Counted from the stretch's first letter, positions 11,501 through 22,650 are shown. The stretch is 64,000 nt of DNA from Patiria miniata (GCF_015706575.1 NW_024037056.1:5469176-5533175); one strand, 5' to 3'. The notes: generated by a model from the sequence alone, not told the origin. Numbers and translations are program-made.

Positions 11501-14500
11501 GCCTCTCTCCACCCAGGAGTAAAAATGGGTACCAGCATTAGCTGGGGAGTAACCTGCGATGGACTAGCATCCCATCCAGGGGAAGAGGAGTATTTTCTGT
11601 TGTTTCATGCCACTGAAACATGAGATAAACGCCAGCCTGATGGGCCACATTGGCTCTTGAGAGACTTTACGTCTTTCCTCTTCACCAGAAGATCATTGCT
11701 AGTCCAAACACTTTTCTACTCATGGTGTTTATAATACTAAGTGCATAAATGTATAGTGCCCTAAATGCCAGTCAATATATTTATATCACCCCTCTTCACC
11801 AGAGGATCATTGCAAGTCCAAACACTTTTCTACTCATGGTGTTTATAATATTAAGTACACAAATGTATAGTGCCCTAAATGCCAGTCAATATATTTATAT
11901 CACCCCTCTTCACCAGAGGATCATTGCAAGTCCAAACACTTTTCTACTCATGGTGTTTATAATACTAAGTGCATAAATGTATAGTGCCCTAAATGCCAGT
12001 CAATATATTTATATCACCCCTCTTCACCAGAGGATCGTTGCAAGTCCAAACACTTTTCTACTCATGGTGTTTGTAATATGCACAAATGTATAGTGCCCTA
12101 AATGCCAGTCAATATATTTATATTCCCCCCACACGTAGTTTTACAACTCACTATTCATGGTGTTGAGAATACTCTGCAAATCGCTCAGCTGAATAGCCGG
12201 ATTCTGAGACGTTGCCGCAGTAGCAGTGGCGGGCGTGGCAGTGCTGGTAGTGCTCGCCTGTGATTGGGTAGTAGTAGTGGTTGCCGGGCGGGGCTGAGTG
12301 GCGCTGGGAGTCGTCTCTTGAGCATGGACAGCTGGAGTAGACTGTGCACGAGATGGCCTGAGTGGAATAAAAAGTGAAATAGATCAGAATATTTGACTGG
12401 ATTCTGGGCACTAGTGACTTAACCCTAACCCCCTAGGCCCTTGTTGCTTACAACCATCCTCAATCCTCCAAAATCCTCCAAAATTTTCCAAAATTTTGCA
12501 ACTCCGCCTAAATTTTTCAAAATTGTCAGACAGTCCTGCCTCAAAATGCATTCATCCTCAATCCTCCAAAATCCTCCTTATCCCAAAACTTTGCACTCGT
12601 GTTTAAATGAAGGATAACCAACGCCAAATCCTTCAAAATCATCAGACAGTCCTGCCTCAAAATGCATTCATCCTCAATCCTCCAAAATCCTCTTGTGCTT
12701 CAATCACCATTCATCCTCAATCCTCCAAAATCCTCATGTGCTTCAATCACCATTCATCCTCAATCCTCCAGAATCCTCATTTGATTCAATCACCATTCAT
12801 CCTCAATCCTCTAGAATCCTCCAAAACCGCCAGGAGGATTTTGGAGGAGTGAGGTGGGTTAGGGTTAAACCAGCCATAACTCTAGGAGCCATTCGACTGG
12901 GAAATGTCTCCTGTGGACTGCCATCAAATTGAGGATTTTGGATAATTGAGGCCAGAGCTACTACGAGATGGATAAAGGGACTTACGCTGCAGACGAGGAA
13001 GCAGATTGAGAGCTAGAAGGACGACCGGCTCCCATCAGCCCTCCGAGAGCTCCCAGACCCCCCATACCTCCTCCTAAAAACCCAGAAAACAACGAGAAGT
13101 GAAAACCAACAAAATCCAATCCTGCTTACAAGACTTATTTTGTTTTCTAACAAACAAAATACGATTTAATTTTTATCTTTCATTTTTTATGGAACACAAA
13201 CTTTGGTCCAACACAGACGTTTCTTGGAGTAGGATTTGAAGCCAAGTTCACTTTTGGAACTCTTTCAGAATCTGGAACTTTCACCTTTGACACGACCTTA
13301 ACCTTTGACCCGGTGTTGCTATACTGACCTAGGCCGCCACTGTTCAGCAGTTGCATCAACTGTTGGTGGTCCATGTTGCCCAGGACATTCTGCAGACCCC
13401 CGTCGCCTGAAAGTTGAAACACAACACAATAGAAGGAAGATTTAGGATGTAATTTGTTCGCATCCCACTTCTGCCACCAAAACAAAAATTGGCCATTACT
13501 GAAATCATGGCTGCCTTTCCAGCTCCATCTCCTACCTAAAGCAGCTCCGAGTCCAGCTAGCTCTGGTGGAAGTCCCCCGGCCCCAGACCGGCCCCCTCCT
13601 CCACTGGATCCCGGTGCTGGGGGGTTGTTCAACATCTCGTTCACCTTCTTGCAGTGTTCGTCGTCTTTGTCTTTCTTGGGCTCCTGTGAAAAGAAATTCC
13701 AACAATTCTGAAAAAAAAAACTTTCACGGCAAAAAAAAATGAGCAACTTATTGTTGGAAACCTTCCTGAATCCTTCAAAATCTTCCACTTTGCAAGAACC
13801 TAATGGCACACTCTTTGTACCTACCAAGTTTCAAGGGACATCAAGCCCCATGTAAAGAAATAGTGGCTGGGCTCTGCCTTCCTCAATCCTACAAAATCCT
13901 ACAAACCTCCTGTTGGATTTTGAAGGGTCTGGGAGGGATGAAGTTAACGACTGCCAAAAGAGCATCTTTCTATCTTCAAATGAGCTCCTTTGTTTGGGTT
14001 TCCTACCTGCATCCAAAAGAAGAATTTCCTGGACGAGGACTTGAACTTGAGAATGAAGACACGACCCGTGGTGCATTGTGAGACAGATTTGAACTCGCAT
14101 TCATCGGGGAAAATGATCAGGTCCTGAAACAAAACATGTTTAACAGTTGCGACAGTCAAATCTCGAGATCGTTTAGTTTTCATACTTTCTCTCAATGAAA
14201 AATGGGAAAAAATGTTGCAACCTGACGCCACTTTTTTCTTCATATAGGCCTACATGATATAGCCTAGGCCTTTCATCTCAATGAAGGTCATTCATTGCAA
14301 AAATGGCGATAAGACATGAATCTGGGACTGAGATTAGTGAGAAACATTTCCAATTTTGTTAGGAAGTACTTTAAAAAAATTCGTATTCTCCATAGACTTT
14401 GTACACAACCGCTGAAGTGGCGTCAGGTTGCAAAAAAAATTCCGAAAAATGTTCAAAAATCCTCTCATAAATTTACAAAAGTTGTTTTATATCAATAATT

Positions 14501-14789
14501 ATTAATAGACTGTTTAATTGTACAAACATTTCCAAACGAATACGGCTAACTTGTTAATTAGGGTTAACCCCCCCCCCCTTCTTACATCTTCAACCACGCC
14601 CGTGCCTCGGTCCTTCCAACAGAAGTGCATCAAAGAGTCGTCGGATTGGTGCACGTAGACTTGTCCCTTTCGCTTGTCCGGCGTCACAGTCTTGCCTTTC
14701 AACTGCATTTTTCCGGCACGAAACTCCACCAGATTTTTACCACTGGGGCGGCTTCCAGCAGCAGTGTTCCCGAACAAGGCACCAGACAT
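8543..14789 (-). CDS. ADRM1: Proteasomal ubiquitin receptor ADRM1 / Rpn13
   Basis: Ten coding exons on the minus strand: 14789-14586, 14123-14007, 13683-13536, 13406-13329, 13073-12986, 12357-12152, 11088-11041, 10651-10491, 10391-10289, 8646-8543. All junctions are GT-AG with matching phases, giving 418 aa (human 407). Residues about 17-125 are the Pru domain, which binds ubiquitin and the Rpn2 subunit ([29 protein letters not shown] are hallmark strings). Residues 135-270 are a Gly/Ser/Thr-rich linker. Residues 265-400 are the DEUBAD domain, which recruits and activates the deubiquitinase UCH37/UCHL5 ([24 protein letters not shown]). The acidic tail ends [12 protein letters not shown]1 sits on the 19S cap and delivers ubiquitylated substrates. 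Exon 7 is only 48 nt, and part of it with its donor is duplicated just downstream. Start 14789 was chosen because MSGALFG aligns with the conserved SGALF start. Confidence 0.96.
8733..9325. mobile_element. TTAA-flanked non-autonomous element (piggyBac-like), copy 1
   Basis: A 593-bp segment in the last ADRM1 intron is bounded by TTAA and has inverted ends AGGGTTCATG and CATGGGCCCT. It is collinear with 55703-56224, sharing 'caactgagggcgctgttg' and 'gaggtttctgcc'. TTAA duplication is characteristic of piggyBac transposons. No ORF of note. Confidence 0.78.
9550..10093. mobile_element. Inverted-repeat element with 16-bp ends CAGTCACACATTCACG
   Basis: Sixteen-base perfect inverted repeats (9550-9565 and 10078-10093) bound a 544-bp interior rich in TACG/CGTA motifs. 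There is no coding capacity and I could not define a target-site duplication. It lies in the last intron of ADRM1. Confidence 0.7.
10939..11050. repeat. Tandem 57-bp duplication spanning an ADRM1 exon 7 splice donor
   Basis: The stretch 'catcaaagaaact.ggaggt' through 'ggacttacgaggttgggcag' occurs twice in tandem. The second copy contains the true 3' end of exon 7 with its donor (minus strand, 11041/11040); the first repeats the donor and 11 bases of exon without the rest. Confidence 0.85.
11354..12125. repeat. 114-bp tandem array in an ADRM1 intron, interrupted by a SINE
   Basis: The landmark CAGTCAATATATTTATAT starts at 11354, 11769, 11883, 11997 and 12106. Spacing is 114, 114 and 109 bp except the first interval, which is longer because a SINE (11389-11681) has inserted. 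Confidence 0.9.
11389..11681 (+). mobile_element. tRNA-derived SINE, full length, with 8-bp target duplication
   Basis: The 5' head has an A box (TGGCCTAGTGGTTAGGA) and a B box (GGTTCGAATCC) at tRNA spacing, with a loop that would read CAT. A body with 'gctggggagtaacctgcgat' follows. TCACCAGA flanks it at 11381-11388 and 11682-11689, as expected of target-primed insertion. It lies antisense to ADRM1 in an intron. Confidence 0.88.
12419..12868. mobile_element. TTAA-flanked element with CCCTAACC ends, copy A
   Basis: A 450-bp element is bounded by TTAA, with inverted ends CCCTAACC/GGTTAGGG. The interior is a run of 'AATCCTCCAAAATCCTC' variants, terminally mirrored by 'GAGGATTTTGGAGGA'. It is nearly identical to 24331-24767, implying recent movement. 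The small ORFs inside (NPPKSS repeats) are artefacts. Confidence 0.85.
14215..14433. mobile_element. MITE with 19-bp inverted repeats TTGCAACCTGACGCCACTT, intact copy
   Basis: Perfect 19-bp inverted repeats occupy 14215-14233 and 14415-14433, giving a 219-bp element in ADRM1 intron 1. Internal landmarks 'gaatctgggactgag' and 'ccatagactttgtacacaa' recur in copies at 1728-1826 (truncated), 38502-38864 (interrupted) and 62580-62786. Confidence 0.9.
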
Positions 14790-15999
14790 TTTGGGTTTTC
14801 GATAACCAGCTCTTAGTGAATTTTTTTTAAAAGAAGTATCGTGCACGTCGGCCACAAATCGTTACACAGCAAAATTTCAGCAGAATAGCGGTTATCAGTT
14901 GTAGCGCCCTCACCGGTTGGCTCGCACGTGCATTGGCTCTTTAAGTGGCAATAGAGGGCGGTATACTCAATTAACGGGGAACCTTTTTTGGTAGAGCAGA
15001 TCCCCAGATTTACGTCACGCTAAAAAGTCGCTAGATGGAAGTTTTATTAGTAAAAATTCTCATTTTCTGAATTTCCTTTAAACTTGTGTTTTACTACTGT
15101 AAAGACGACTGCCTTGAATTTTTATTTTTAATGAAGTAGGCCTAGGTAGGTAGGCCCAACTTTGTATTGGGTGGGGCCGATGGGCTCTGTCAGTGTCACT
15201 GTCATGACTCATTCATTGACTGTCAGTGTCAGTCACTGTCACTATTCCTTCCTCCATGCTTGTGTAAAATAAAAAACCGAGATATGCGTAGGACCTACTC
15301 GTAGTGGCTATCGTTACGGCAGCCGTAACCACGCAATTTTCAACTAGGGCATACTATCGTTGCAATTGCAAAAGTGCCTTTGTGAATATATATCACATTT
15401 ACAACTCCCGTCCAACATTGTCCAACCAGAACGCTTCGGCAGCTGGATTGGTTTAATACTTGTGCCCAGGATCCGGGTTCGAAACCACTTGCGCTGCTTA
15501 ATAGATTAGATTTCTTAACTTTCAGGTTTTTTAATCAGATTATTTTTTTGTATTTTAAGTAGATTTCAATTTCTTCTTTGAAACTTACTAAATACTATTG
15601 GCTTTGGGAGCATTTTTGTAAAAGGGAAAAATACAAGAACCAGTCTGGTTCCAACAGCCAAATATTGTGACGTTGAATAGCCTACTATTATTTCCGGGAA
15701 CCATACAGTTTCGTAATGATAGCTGTTGAAAGTTGCGTTAGGGTTGCCGTAACGATAGCCGCGGCAAATAAAAAATCGTACCCCTGTGTTCCTTCCTCCA
15801 TGGGCCTACCCTGTACTAGTATTAACGTCAGTTGTTACGTAATTCATTGGTTCATCACCTCTTTAAGTTTAATAGGCCTAAATTAATTCACAATAACAAT
15901 TTGGATTTTAATTGTTTTTATGTTCTGTGCAGAAAATCGAATTACATCTCCGCAGCACCCTACACCCTCTTGCATCATAGAGGGCGCCATGCTTCCACC
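14790..15999. promoter_or_regulatory. Divergent intergenic region between ADRM1 (-) and ABHD3 (+)
   Basis: About 1.2 kb separates the two start codons, so it must contain both promoters. I see no canonical TATA box at a convincing position. A 455-bp inverted-repeat element fills 15306-15760. Confidence 0.5.
15306..15760. mobile_element. Inverted-repeat element with GGCTATCGTTACGGCA ends
   Basis: The left end GGCTATCGTTACGGCAGCC and its imperfect inverse at about 15722-15760 (ending TGCCGTAACGATAGCC) form roughly 38-bp terminal inverted repeats. No ORF. It sits inside the ADRM1/ABHD3 divergent promoter region. Confidence 0.75.
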
Positions 16000-18900
16000 A
16001 TGTCTCTCATCGCAATACCTCAGATTGTCCGGGAGAACACCTCAGCTTTCCTACTTCTAGGGGCGCTGGGGGCCTACGCTGCATACTACTACATGAAAGT
16101 TGTGCAGGTGGGTTTAAAGTGGTTGTATTGAGTAGACATTCAATTGTGCACGCGAACAGCCCCATCATTGGTGGAAATGTAAAACATGACTCGGTGAAGG
16201 ACGTCATCATAGCCATTTTTTTGGTTTGCATCGACAGTTGCTTATACACTCCTTACATGCAGAATGTTTTCCTTTTTTTTTCATTTGAAAATAGAAACCC
16301 CAAGTTTTCGGTAAAGATGGCAAATTCTTGCAGTTTGTCCAACGACACATTCCAATGTTGAGGGAGCCCTTCATGCCGACCATGTGGTGCTTCAGCTACC
16401 ACCTGCAGACCATCGGCCCAATACTGATGAAGTTCTTCAACTCCATTCCGTACAGGAGGTAAAACATAGAAGCAGAGTTTTAATTTAGTTATTCACAAGT
16501 CCTCACAAGTCACTAAAATGATCACAGTTCACTACTCAAGTCTTCATAATTCCTCACATGTCCTCACGAATCTTCACAAGTCCTCACAAGTCCTCCCAAG
16601 TCCATCACAAGTCCTTACAAGTCCTCGCAAGTCAACACAAGTCACCACAAGTGCATCACAAGTCCTCACAAAACCTCACAAATCATCATTTAAGTCATCA
16701 CAGTCCATCACAAGTCCTCACAAGCCCATCACAAGTCCTCACAAGTCCTCATAAGTCACCATAAGTCATCACAAGTCCTCACAAGTCCTCGCAAATCATT
16801 TAAGTCATCACATGTCCACACAAGTCCTCACAAGTCCTCACAAATCATCACAAGTCATCGCAAGTCATCACAATTCCCCACATGTCCTCATGTCCTCGCA
16901 CGTCACCACAAATCATCACAGGTCCTCACAAGTCCTTCACAAGTCCTCGCAAAACCTCACAAATCATCATTTAAGTCATCACAGCTCATCACAAGTCATC
17001 ACATGTCCTCACAGGTCATCACAAGTCACCATAAGTCATCACAAGTCACCATAAGTCATCACAAGTCCTCACAAATTATTTAAGTCATCACAAGTCCACA
17101 CAAGTCCTCACAAGTCCTCACAAGTCCTCACAATTCATCATTTTAGTCATCACAAATCCATCACAAGTTTTCACAAGTCCATCACAAGTCCTCAAAAGTC
17201 CTCAAAAATCATAAGTCATTACAACTCCGTCACAAGTCCTCACAAGTCACCACGAGTCACCACAAGTCACCCCAAGTCCCCACAAGTCCTCACAAATATT
17301 TAAGTCATCACACGTCCATCACAAGTCCTTACAAGTCCTCACAAGTCCTCACAAGTCACCACAAGTCCCCACAAGTTCTCACAAATCATCGTAGCCCATC
17401 ATAAGTTATCACAAGTCCTCACAAATCCAAAAAAGTAGAGTCGAAATTCCAACTCTTTTTTTATGTTTTTTTTTTTCTTCCTAAAAGTGAGAAGTTGCGG
17501 TTGGCTGACGGTGGCGAGGTTGTTCTTGACTGGGTGGAAAATGACGACGATGAACGATACAGCAATGAGACCAGACCGACAGTCCTACTACTACCAGGGT
17601 TAACAGGTTAGATGTCTTTCTATGGACTCATTCTGAAACTGAGTTCAGGCCATTACTGAGAGGTTACTATCGTCATTTGAAATGTTCTTATTTGGTTTGG
17701 TTTTAGGGTCCAGTCAAAGTCACTATGCCATTAATATGATGAAAGCGGTCAAGAAACATGGTTACCGTTCTGTCGTCTTCAACAACCGAGGTTTTGGAGG
17801 AGCTGAAATAAAGGTACGGGCAAAACCAGTCCATTTGAGACAAACTTTCTCGATTTGCTGCTTAAAAATTCCAGATTTCTGAGGCTTAATTGACCAACTG
17901 AAGTTACAAGTGTATTGTTCGTCAAATTTCAGACCCCGAGAACTTTCTGTGCCGCAAATACGGAGGATTTAGAGTTTGTCATCCAGCACATTCACAGCGT
18001 GAACCCTAACGCACCTGTGATTGCTGTCGGAATCTCTATCGGAGGGTAAGTAATTAATTGGAGAAAAATGAAATGTGGATACAAAGCTCAGTTTTTGGCA
18101 GAGGGTTCACAAAGTGAAAGAGCGTTTACAAAGATGTGTCCAGGTTTCACCTGTACATTGTGGTTTGAAGATGATTTCTGGATAACTCGGTTAAGAACGA
18201 CATGGCATATCAACTTGAAACTTGGTATGTAGATCGATCTTGCAGACTTAAAGTCAAGTCACAAGCAGGGACACAGGCTATGGGGTTGGCCAATTACACA
18301 GTTTATTGGAATATTTTTTCACTTGACCGGAGACTGGATGACTTGTGATGATTTATGATTGACTTGTGATGACCTGTGATTGACTTGTGATGATTTATGA
18401 TGACTTGTGTTGGCTTGTGATTGGCTAGCGATTGACTTGTGATTGACTTGCGATTGACTTGTGATGGACTTGTGATGACTTGTGATTGACTTGTGATTGA
18501 CTTGCGATTGACTTGTGATGACTTGCGATTGACTTGTGATAACCTGTTATGACTTGTGATAACCTGTGATGACTTGTGATGGACTTGCGATTGACTTGTG
18601 ATGACTTGTGATTGACTTGTAATGACTTGTGATTGACTTGTGGTAACCTGTTATGACTTGTGATAACCTGTGATGACTTGTGATGACGTGCGATTGCCTT
18701 GTGATGACGTGCGATTGCCTTGTGATGACTTGTGATTGACTTGTGGTAACCTGTTATGACTTGTGGTAACCTGTTATGACTTGTGATAACCTGTGATGAC
18801 TTGTGATGGACTTGCGATTGACTTGTAATGACTTGTGATTGAACTTGTGATGACTTCCGATGACCAGGTTACAACTCTGAAAAGTTCTTGAAACTCTACT

Positions 18901-21214
18901 CCTTATTGTTCTTTTTCTAGTATCATTTTGTTCAACTACCTGGCCAAGGTCGGTGAGAACACACCACTAGTTGCTGCCATGACGGTCTCGGTCGCCTGGA
19001 ACACATTTGTGTCTACGGAATCCCTGGAAAAACCTGTCAATTCCATCCTCTTCAACCGATTCCTAGCCAAAGAACTGACCAAAGTTTTAGCCAGGTGAGT
19101 GTGCTATGTGACAGACATTGAAATTTTGTTGTACGAAACATCTTTTTTGTCATCAGCATTTTCTTTTTAAGGTAAGGTCTAATAGCTATTAAAATATTTC
19201 CCATAACTAAGTTTATTTGTTATATCTTAAGAACTTCAAATATTTTCCCGTTTATGACAGAAATGTTCAGATGTTCGAAGAGCACGTTGATATAGGTCAT
19301 GCCATGCAGGTGAGCATTTTTTTAATTAAAATTGAAAGTTTTTCAAATCACAGACTTAAGTCATACAAAGAATTTGGCTGGAGCTGGAATTGAACCTCTG
19401 ACCTCCGAAACACCATACCGGTGCTCTACCAACTGAGCTATCCAGAACTATATTTACGATGCCTTTGTTTGTTGGGTGTAAGTCAAAAGCCATATTTTTT
19501 CAAAGTTTCAAATTGGAGATTGCTTTTGTTTGTTTTCTTTGGCGTTTGTTGGTTGGTTGATTGGTTTGTTTGTTAACAAGATGACTCAACAAATTATGGA
19601 CGGATTTGCGTGAAAATTGTTTTAGGGGTGGTCCTTGGTACAAGTAAAAATCGATTAGATTTTGGAAGTGATCCGGATCTGGGTCTGGATCCAGGATTTT
19701 TTTTAAGGATTCTTCACCATTTATGCGAGTATTTCTTTTGGGTGTACTGACAATATGGCGGGGAATTGTTTAGCCTTGGCGGAGGTTTGTGCTCTCTGAG
19801 TGCTTTCTAGTTCATTTGTTTGTTTGTTTGTTTGTTTGTTTCCAGTCGCAAACTATCAAGCAATTTGACGAGCGATTCACTGCTAAAATGTTTGGTTACG
19901 AGACGGTGGACCACTACTATGCCGACGCATCGTTACACACCAAAGTTCTTCACATTGGGATTCCAACGCTGTGCCTGAGTGCGGGGGACGACCCATTTGC
20001 ACCCTTAGAAAGTAAGACTGAACCCCCCAACCCCCCACCCACCATTTGATGAAATCGTCACCGTTTTCACGAAGAGCCACATATGTCAAAAATTACAATT
20101 TTTTTGATTTTCATTTTTTTCAATATTTCGCATTAAAACAATGTACTTAACCATTTTGACATGTTTCTGTAAGCAAAACATCATTAATTTCTAAGTTACA
20201 TTAATGTTGCAAGGGGCCGAAATCTTGATAAATGCATTTTGCGTTTTCACGAAGAGCCACATACATTTTGGCCCTCTGAACGCGTACAAAACCCATTGCA
20301 CGGAAATACGTAAAAGTAGGTCAAATGAGATTTGCATTTTCACGAAGAGCCACATATCTTTGTTACATTTTCAGCTCGTACTCACGCGCGCCTACTCACG
20401 CGCGCCTATTAAAATACACGTTGAACAGAAAGGGCCAATATGTCGGAAACCTGAATTTGCATTTTTACGAAGAGCCACATATCTTTACTAATTAATTTTC
20501 ACTAATTAACTGCTTTATTAAGTCTTATTACCGGGTTCATGTAAAACTTCAGCTCTCGTAGAATCGTGTGATGGTTTCCTTGCTGCACAAAGTTGTTGCA
20601 AAGTAGTATTTCTTAAAGTTTTAAAATATGTGAAACTTCTTTTGCAATTTTCTCGAAAACACTTTTCTTCAAAATCAACATAATATATATAGTATGTGGC
20701 TGTTCGTGAAAACGGTGACGAAATTTCTACGTCAGCATGACGTAAACTTGTACGAGTGCTTATGTAGGTATGGCTTTATACAAATATCTCAAAGGGCTTG
20801 AATACTACTTGAATGAAAAACGAAAAGTTTCCCAGTCATCAGATGAAAGCTGGCGTCTTTCTGTCAGGTTTCAAGTGACTTAAAAAATCAAATTACTTCA
20901 GTGGGGTTCAAACCACAGACCCTTCAAAGATTGCAGATCCGAATTCCCCCCCAGTTGATATCCTTCGGCGAGTCAAACTTTGCATTATTGATTGATTTTA
21001 TTTAATTTTTTTGTTGGATGCTGCAGCAATACCCACTGCCGATGCCAAGGAACAGAGTAACATCGCACTGGTGGTGACATCACACGGCGGCCATGTTGGA
21101 TTCACAGAGGGCTTCCTTCCGAGGGGAAACAGCTACATGATCCGGCTGTTTGAGCAGTTTGTAGACGGGTTCTTCCAGCACGGAATGACGGAAGTGCTTT
21201 GTAAGACTGAATAG
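16000..21214 (+). CDS. ABHD3: ABHD3-like alpha/beta hydrolase (phospholipase)
   Basis: Nine coding exons: 16000-16107, 16295-16458, 17488-17606, 17707-17813, 17933-18045, 18921-19094, 19261-19309, 19846-20011, 21027-21214; phases join to give 395 aa (human ABHD3 409). A single N-terminal membrane segment (about 15-33, [18 protein letters not shown]) anchors it. The fold includes [19 protein letters not shown], the nucleophile elbow GISIG (Ser201), the acid in SAGDDPFAP (Asp326/327) and His356 in SHGGHVGF. The vertebrate enzyme cleaves medium-chain and oxidised phosphatidylcholines; the same role is inferred. An out-of-frame ATG at 15989 starts a short ORF overlapping the chosen start, a possible translational brake. 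Two introns carry CACAAGTC-type minisatellites. A possible poly(A) signal AATAAA at 21375 lies inside a repeat element. ABHD1/ABHD2-type paralogues are less likely. Confidence 0.93.
16490..17430 (+). repeat. CACAAGTC minisatellite in ABHD3 intron 2
   Basis: Roughly 90 short units of about 10 bp (CACAAGTCCT, CACAAGTCAT and variants such as CACAAATCATCATTTAAGTC) fill almost 1 kb up to near exon 3. ORFs full of TSHKSS-type peptide are artefacts. Confidence 0.95.
18330..18870 (-). repeat. CACAAGTC-type minisatellite, inverted orientation, ABHD3 intron 5
   Basis: Units GACTTGTGATTGACTTGTGA are the reverse complement of the CACAAGTCAATCACAAGTC unit seen at 30240-30895, so the same family is present in opposite orientation. 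Confidence 0.93.
19376..19447 (-). repeat. tRNA-like sequence, degenerate (tRNA pseudogene or SINE head)
   Basis: Reverse-complemented it reads TCTGGATAGCTCAGTTGGTA..., with a good D arm (GCTC/GAGC), a loop that would give anticodon GGT, and a B-box-like GGTTCAATTCC. The T stem and anticodon stem are mispaired, so function is unlikely. Confidence 0.6.
19540..19800 (+). repeat. Dispersed-type repeat ending GGCGGAGGTTTGTGCTCT
   Basis: The text 'acggatttgcgtgaaaattg', 'gatccggatctgggtctgga' and 'ttggcggaggtttgtgctct' resembles an interspersed repeat seen in many animal genomes; I cannot name the family. It is followed directly by a TTTG microsatellite. Confidence 0.45.
19815..19841 (+). repeat. 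(GTTT)n microsatellite within a splice acceptor tract
   Basis: About seven TTTG units run directly into the acceptor TTTCCAG of ABHD3 exon 8 (exon starts 19846), so the microsatellite supplies the polypyrimidine tract. Confidence 0.9.
20051..20725. mobile_element. Foldback-type element with repeated TTTTCACGAAGAGCCACATA
   Basis: The left end GAAATCGTCACCGTTTTCAC is mirrored at about 20693-20725 (GTGAAAACGGTGACGAAATT). The motif TTTTCACGAAGAGCCACATA recurs near 20064, 20243, 20337 and 20463, then once inverted at the right end. About 675 bp, no ORF, in the last ABHD3 intron. Confidence 0.85.
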
Positions 21215-22650
21215 CCGGAAAGGGGAGCTTTCGGCTCGAGAGTCTGACCCAATTTTACGAAGCTGTAACGCAGAATATTTTGCTTTGCAAATTGATGTAT
21301 TTTATTAGCACAGTGTGTGATTTTGGTGTTTGGAGTATTTATGCACATCGTACAGGGTTCCTAACCTTTAGGGCAATAAAAATCCATGACTTTTTCAAGA
21401 CCAAATTATTCAAATCCATGACCAGGACCAGATTATCAATTAGGCACTGCGCTAGGGCCTACGAAAAGTTTGAGGGTTTACGAAAATACCAGTGTGCCAT
21501 AACACATACACACATCCAAACATGTTTGTTTATGGTGTAAATCGAGGATTTTCTTTTGTTCCTCTTCCCTTTTCCTTTGTTTATACTTTTAACTTTTGCG
21601 CAACAGGCTTTTAGAGCTACCAGTTTTGGCATGCCTTGCTTAGTACAGCTAAGCTAATAGCTTAGCATCAACATGAAATGCGAGGTTTCAAACTTTTCCA
21701 ATTTTTTTTCTAGGCCACGAGAACCCTGTTTATAGGTAAAAATACGCACTTAGTTTTCTATTGTTTTTAATCATTACGGGTGGATGCTGTTTGTAATTTT
21801 CAAACAATTTTTTTTTTTTTTATAATTTAAGAGAGTTTTACCTAAAAGTTGTTAGGATTTTGGATTTTTACAACTGATTTTCTTTGAAACAGGAGAAAAA
21901 AAGGATTTTTTTTCATATTTTTGTAACATGATAATTTTATTTGCAAACACTAGGTTTACGGCATAATAATAATCATGCGAATTCAGGGCATTTAAAAAAC
22001 AAAATCTTTTACAGTTAATCTGTGACAAGTACCATGAAAATAGGGTCTCTAGTAATGTTGTCTCATCTAGTTCTATAAGCTGTGATAATGTAACGTAACT
22101 GATGTTTTTGGGACATAATTTGTGCCTAATCCATGCTATGTGTACTATAAGATATTTACTAATATATTAAGAAGTTTACGTGTGATTGTATAAAATTGGT
22201 TGTATTTAAAACAACAAAGTGAATTATTTAATAATAAATGGCATTATTAAAGTTATTGTTACAAAGTCAAGCAAAGTGCATGATAGTTCTGTGACTTTTT
22301 TGGTACACTTTTACACCCTAGCCCTCGTACATAATGCCAGTTAAAAAGATGCCAGACAATAAGTTTTCATTAATTTTTTAACCCCTTTTAGGGTCAGGGA
22401 GGGGGGGGGGGGGGTGGGTTAATGGGGCAACTCCGACTTCGTTAATAACAGATCTTGTCCCCTTTCCTAACCGATAAATCATGTGCACGAAATGGCGCCC
22501 TCTACAGTTTAGAAGAATGGGCTATCCATTATCGTTGAGAAGCAATTAACTGGCAGGCAGTGCTGCTGAAATCCCCATTTGGATTGGCCAATGCATTCTT
22601 GCCTCCACGCTTGGTCCAATCAGCATTCAGTTGCCATGGTAACTGCATAT
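21215..22650. other. Convergent 3' region between ABHD3 and GEMIN7
   Basis: AT-rich DNA with the ABHD3 3' UTR and the GEMIN7 3' end. It includes a probable hAT relic (21353-21728) and a G-tract near 22400. No further gene is recognised. Confidence 0.55.
21353..21728. mobile_element. hAT-like relic with CAGGGTTC ends
   Basis: It starts CAGGGTTCCTAACCTTTAGG and ends GAGAACCCTG. The interior 'aaaaatccatgactttttca' is typical of non-autonomous hAT copies in animals. No clear 8-bp duplication was found, so this is tentative. Confidence 0.5.

Noticed and set aside
12419..12432. Telomere sequence (TTAACCCTAACC)
   Set aside because: Only about two units, mirrored at the other end of a TTAA-flanked element, so it is a transposon terminus.
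13180..13827. 215-codon minus-strand ORF
   Set aside because: It reads through ADRM1 exons 3 and 4 plus introns; only the exon parts fit Rpn13.
16490..17430. CRISPR-like array of short repeats
   Set aside because: The units are contiguous 10-bp minisatellite repeats without constant-length unique spacers, in an animal intron.
19376..19447. Functional tRNA-Thr gene on the minus strand
   Set aside because: Anticodon and T stems are mispaired and the 3' end is poor; a SINE head or tRNA pseudogene is more likely.
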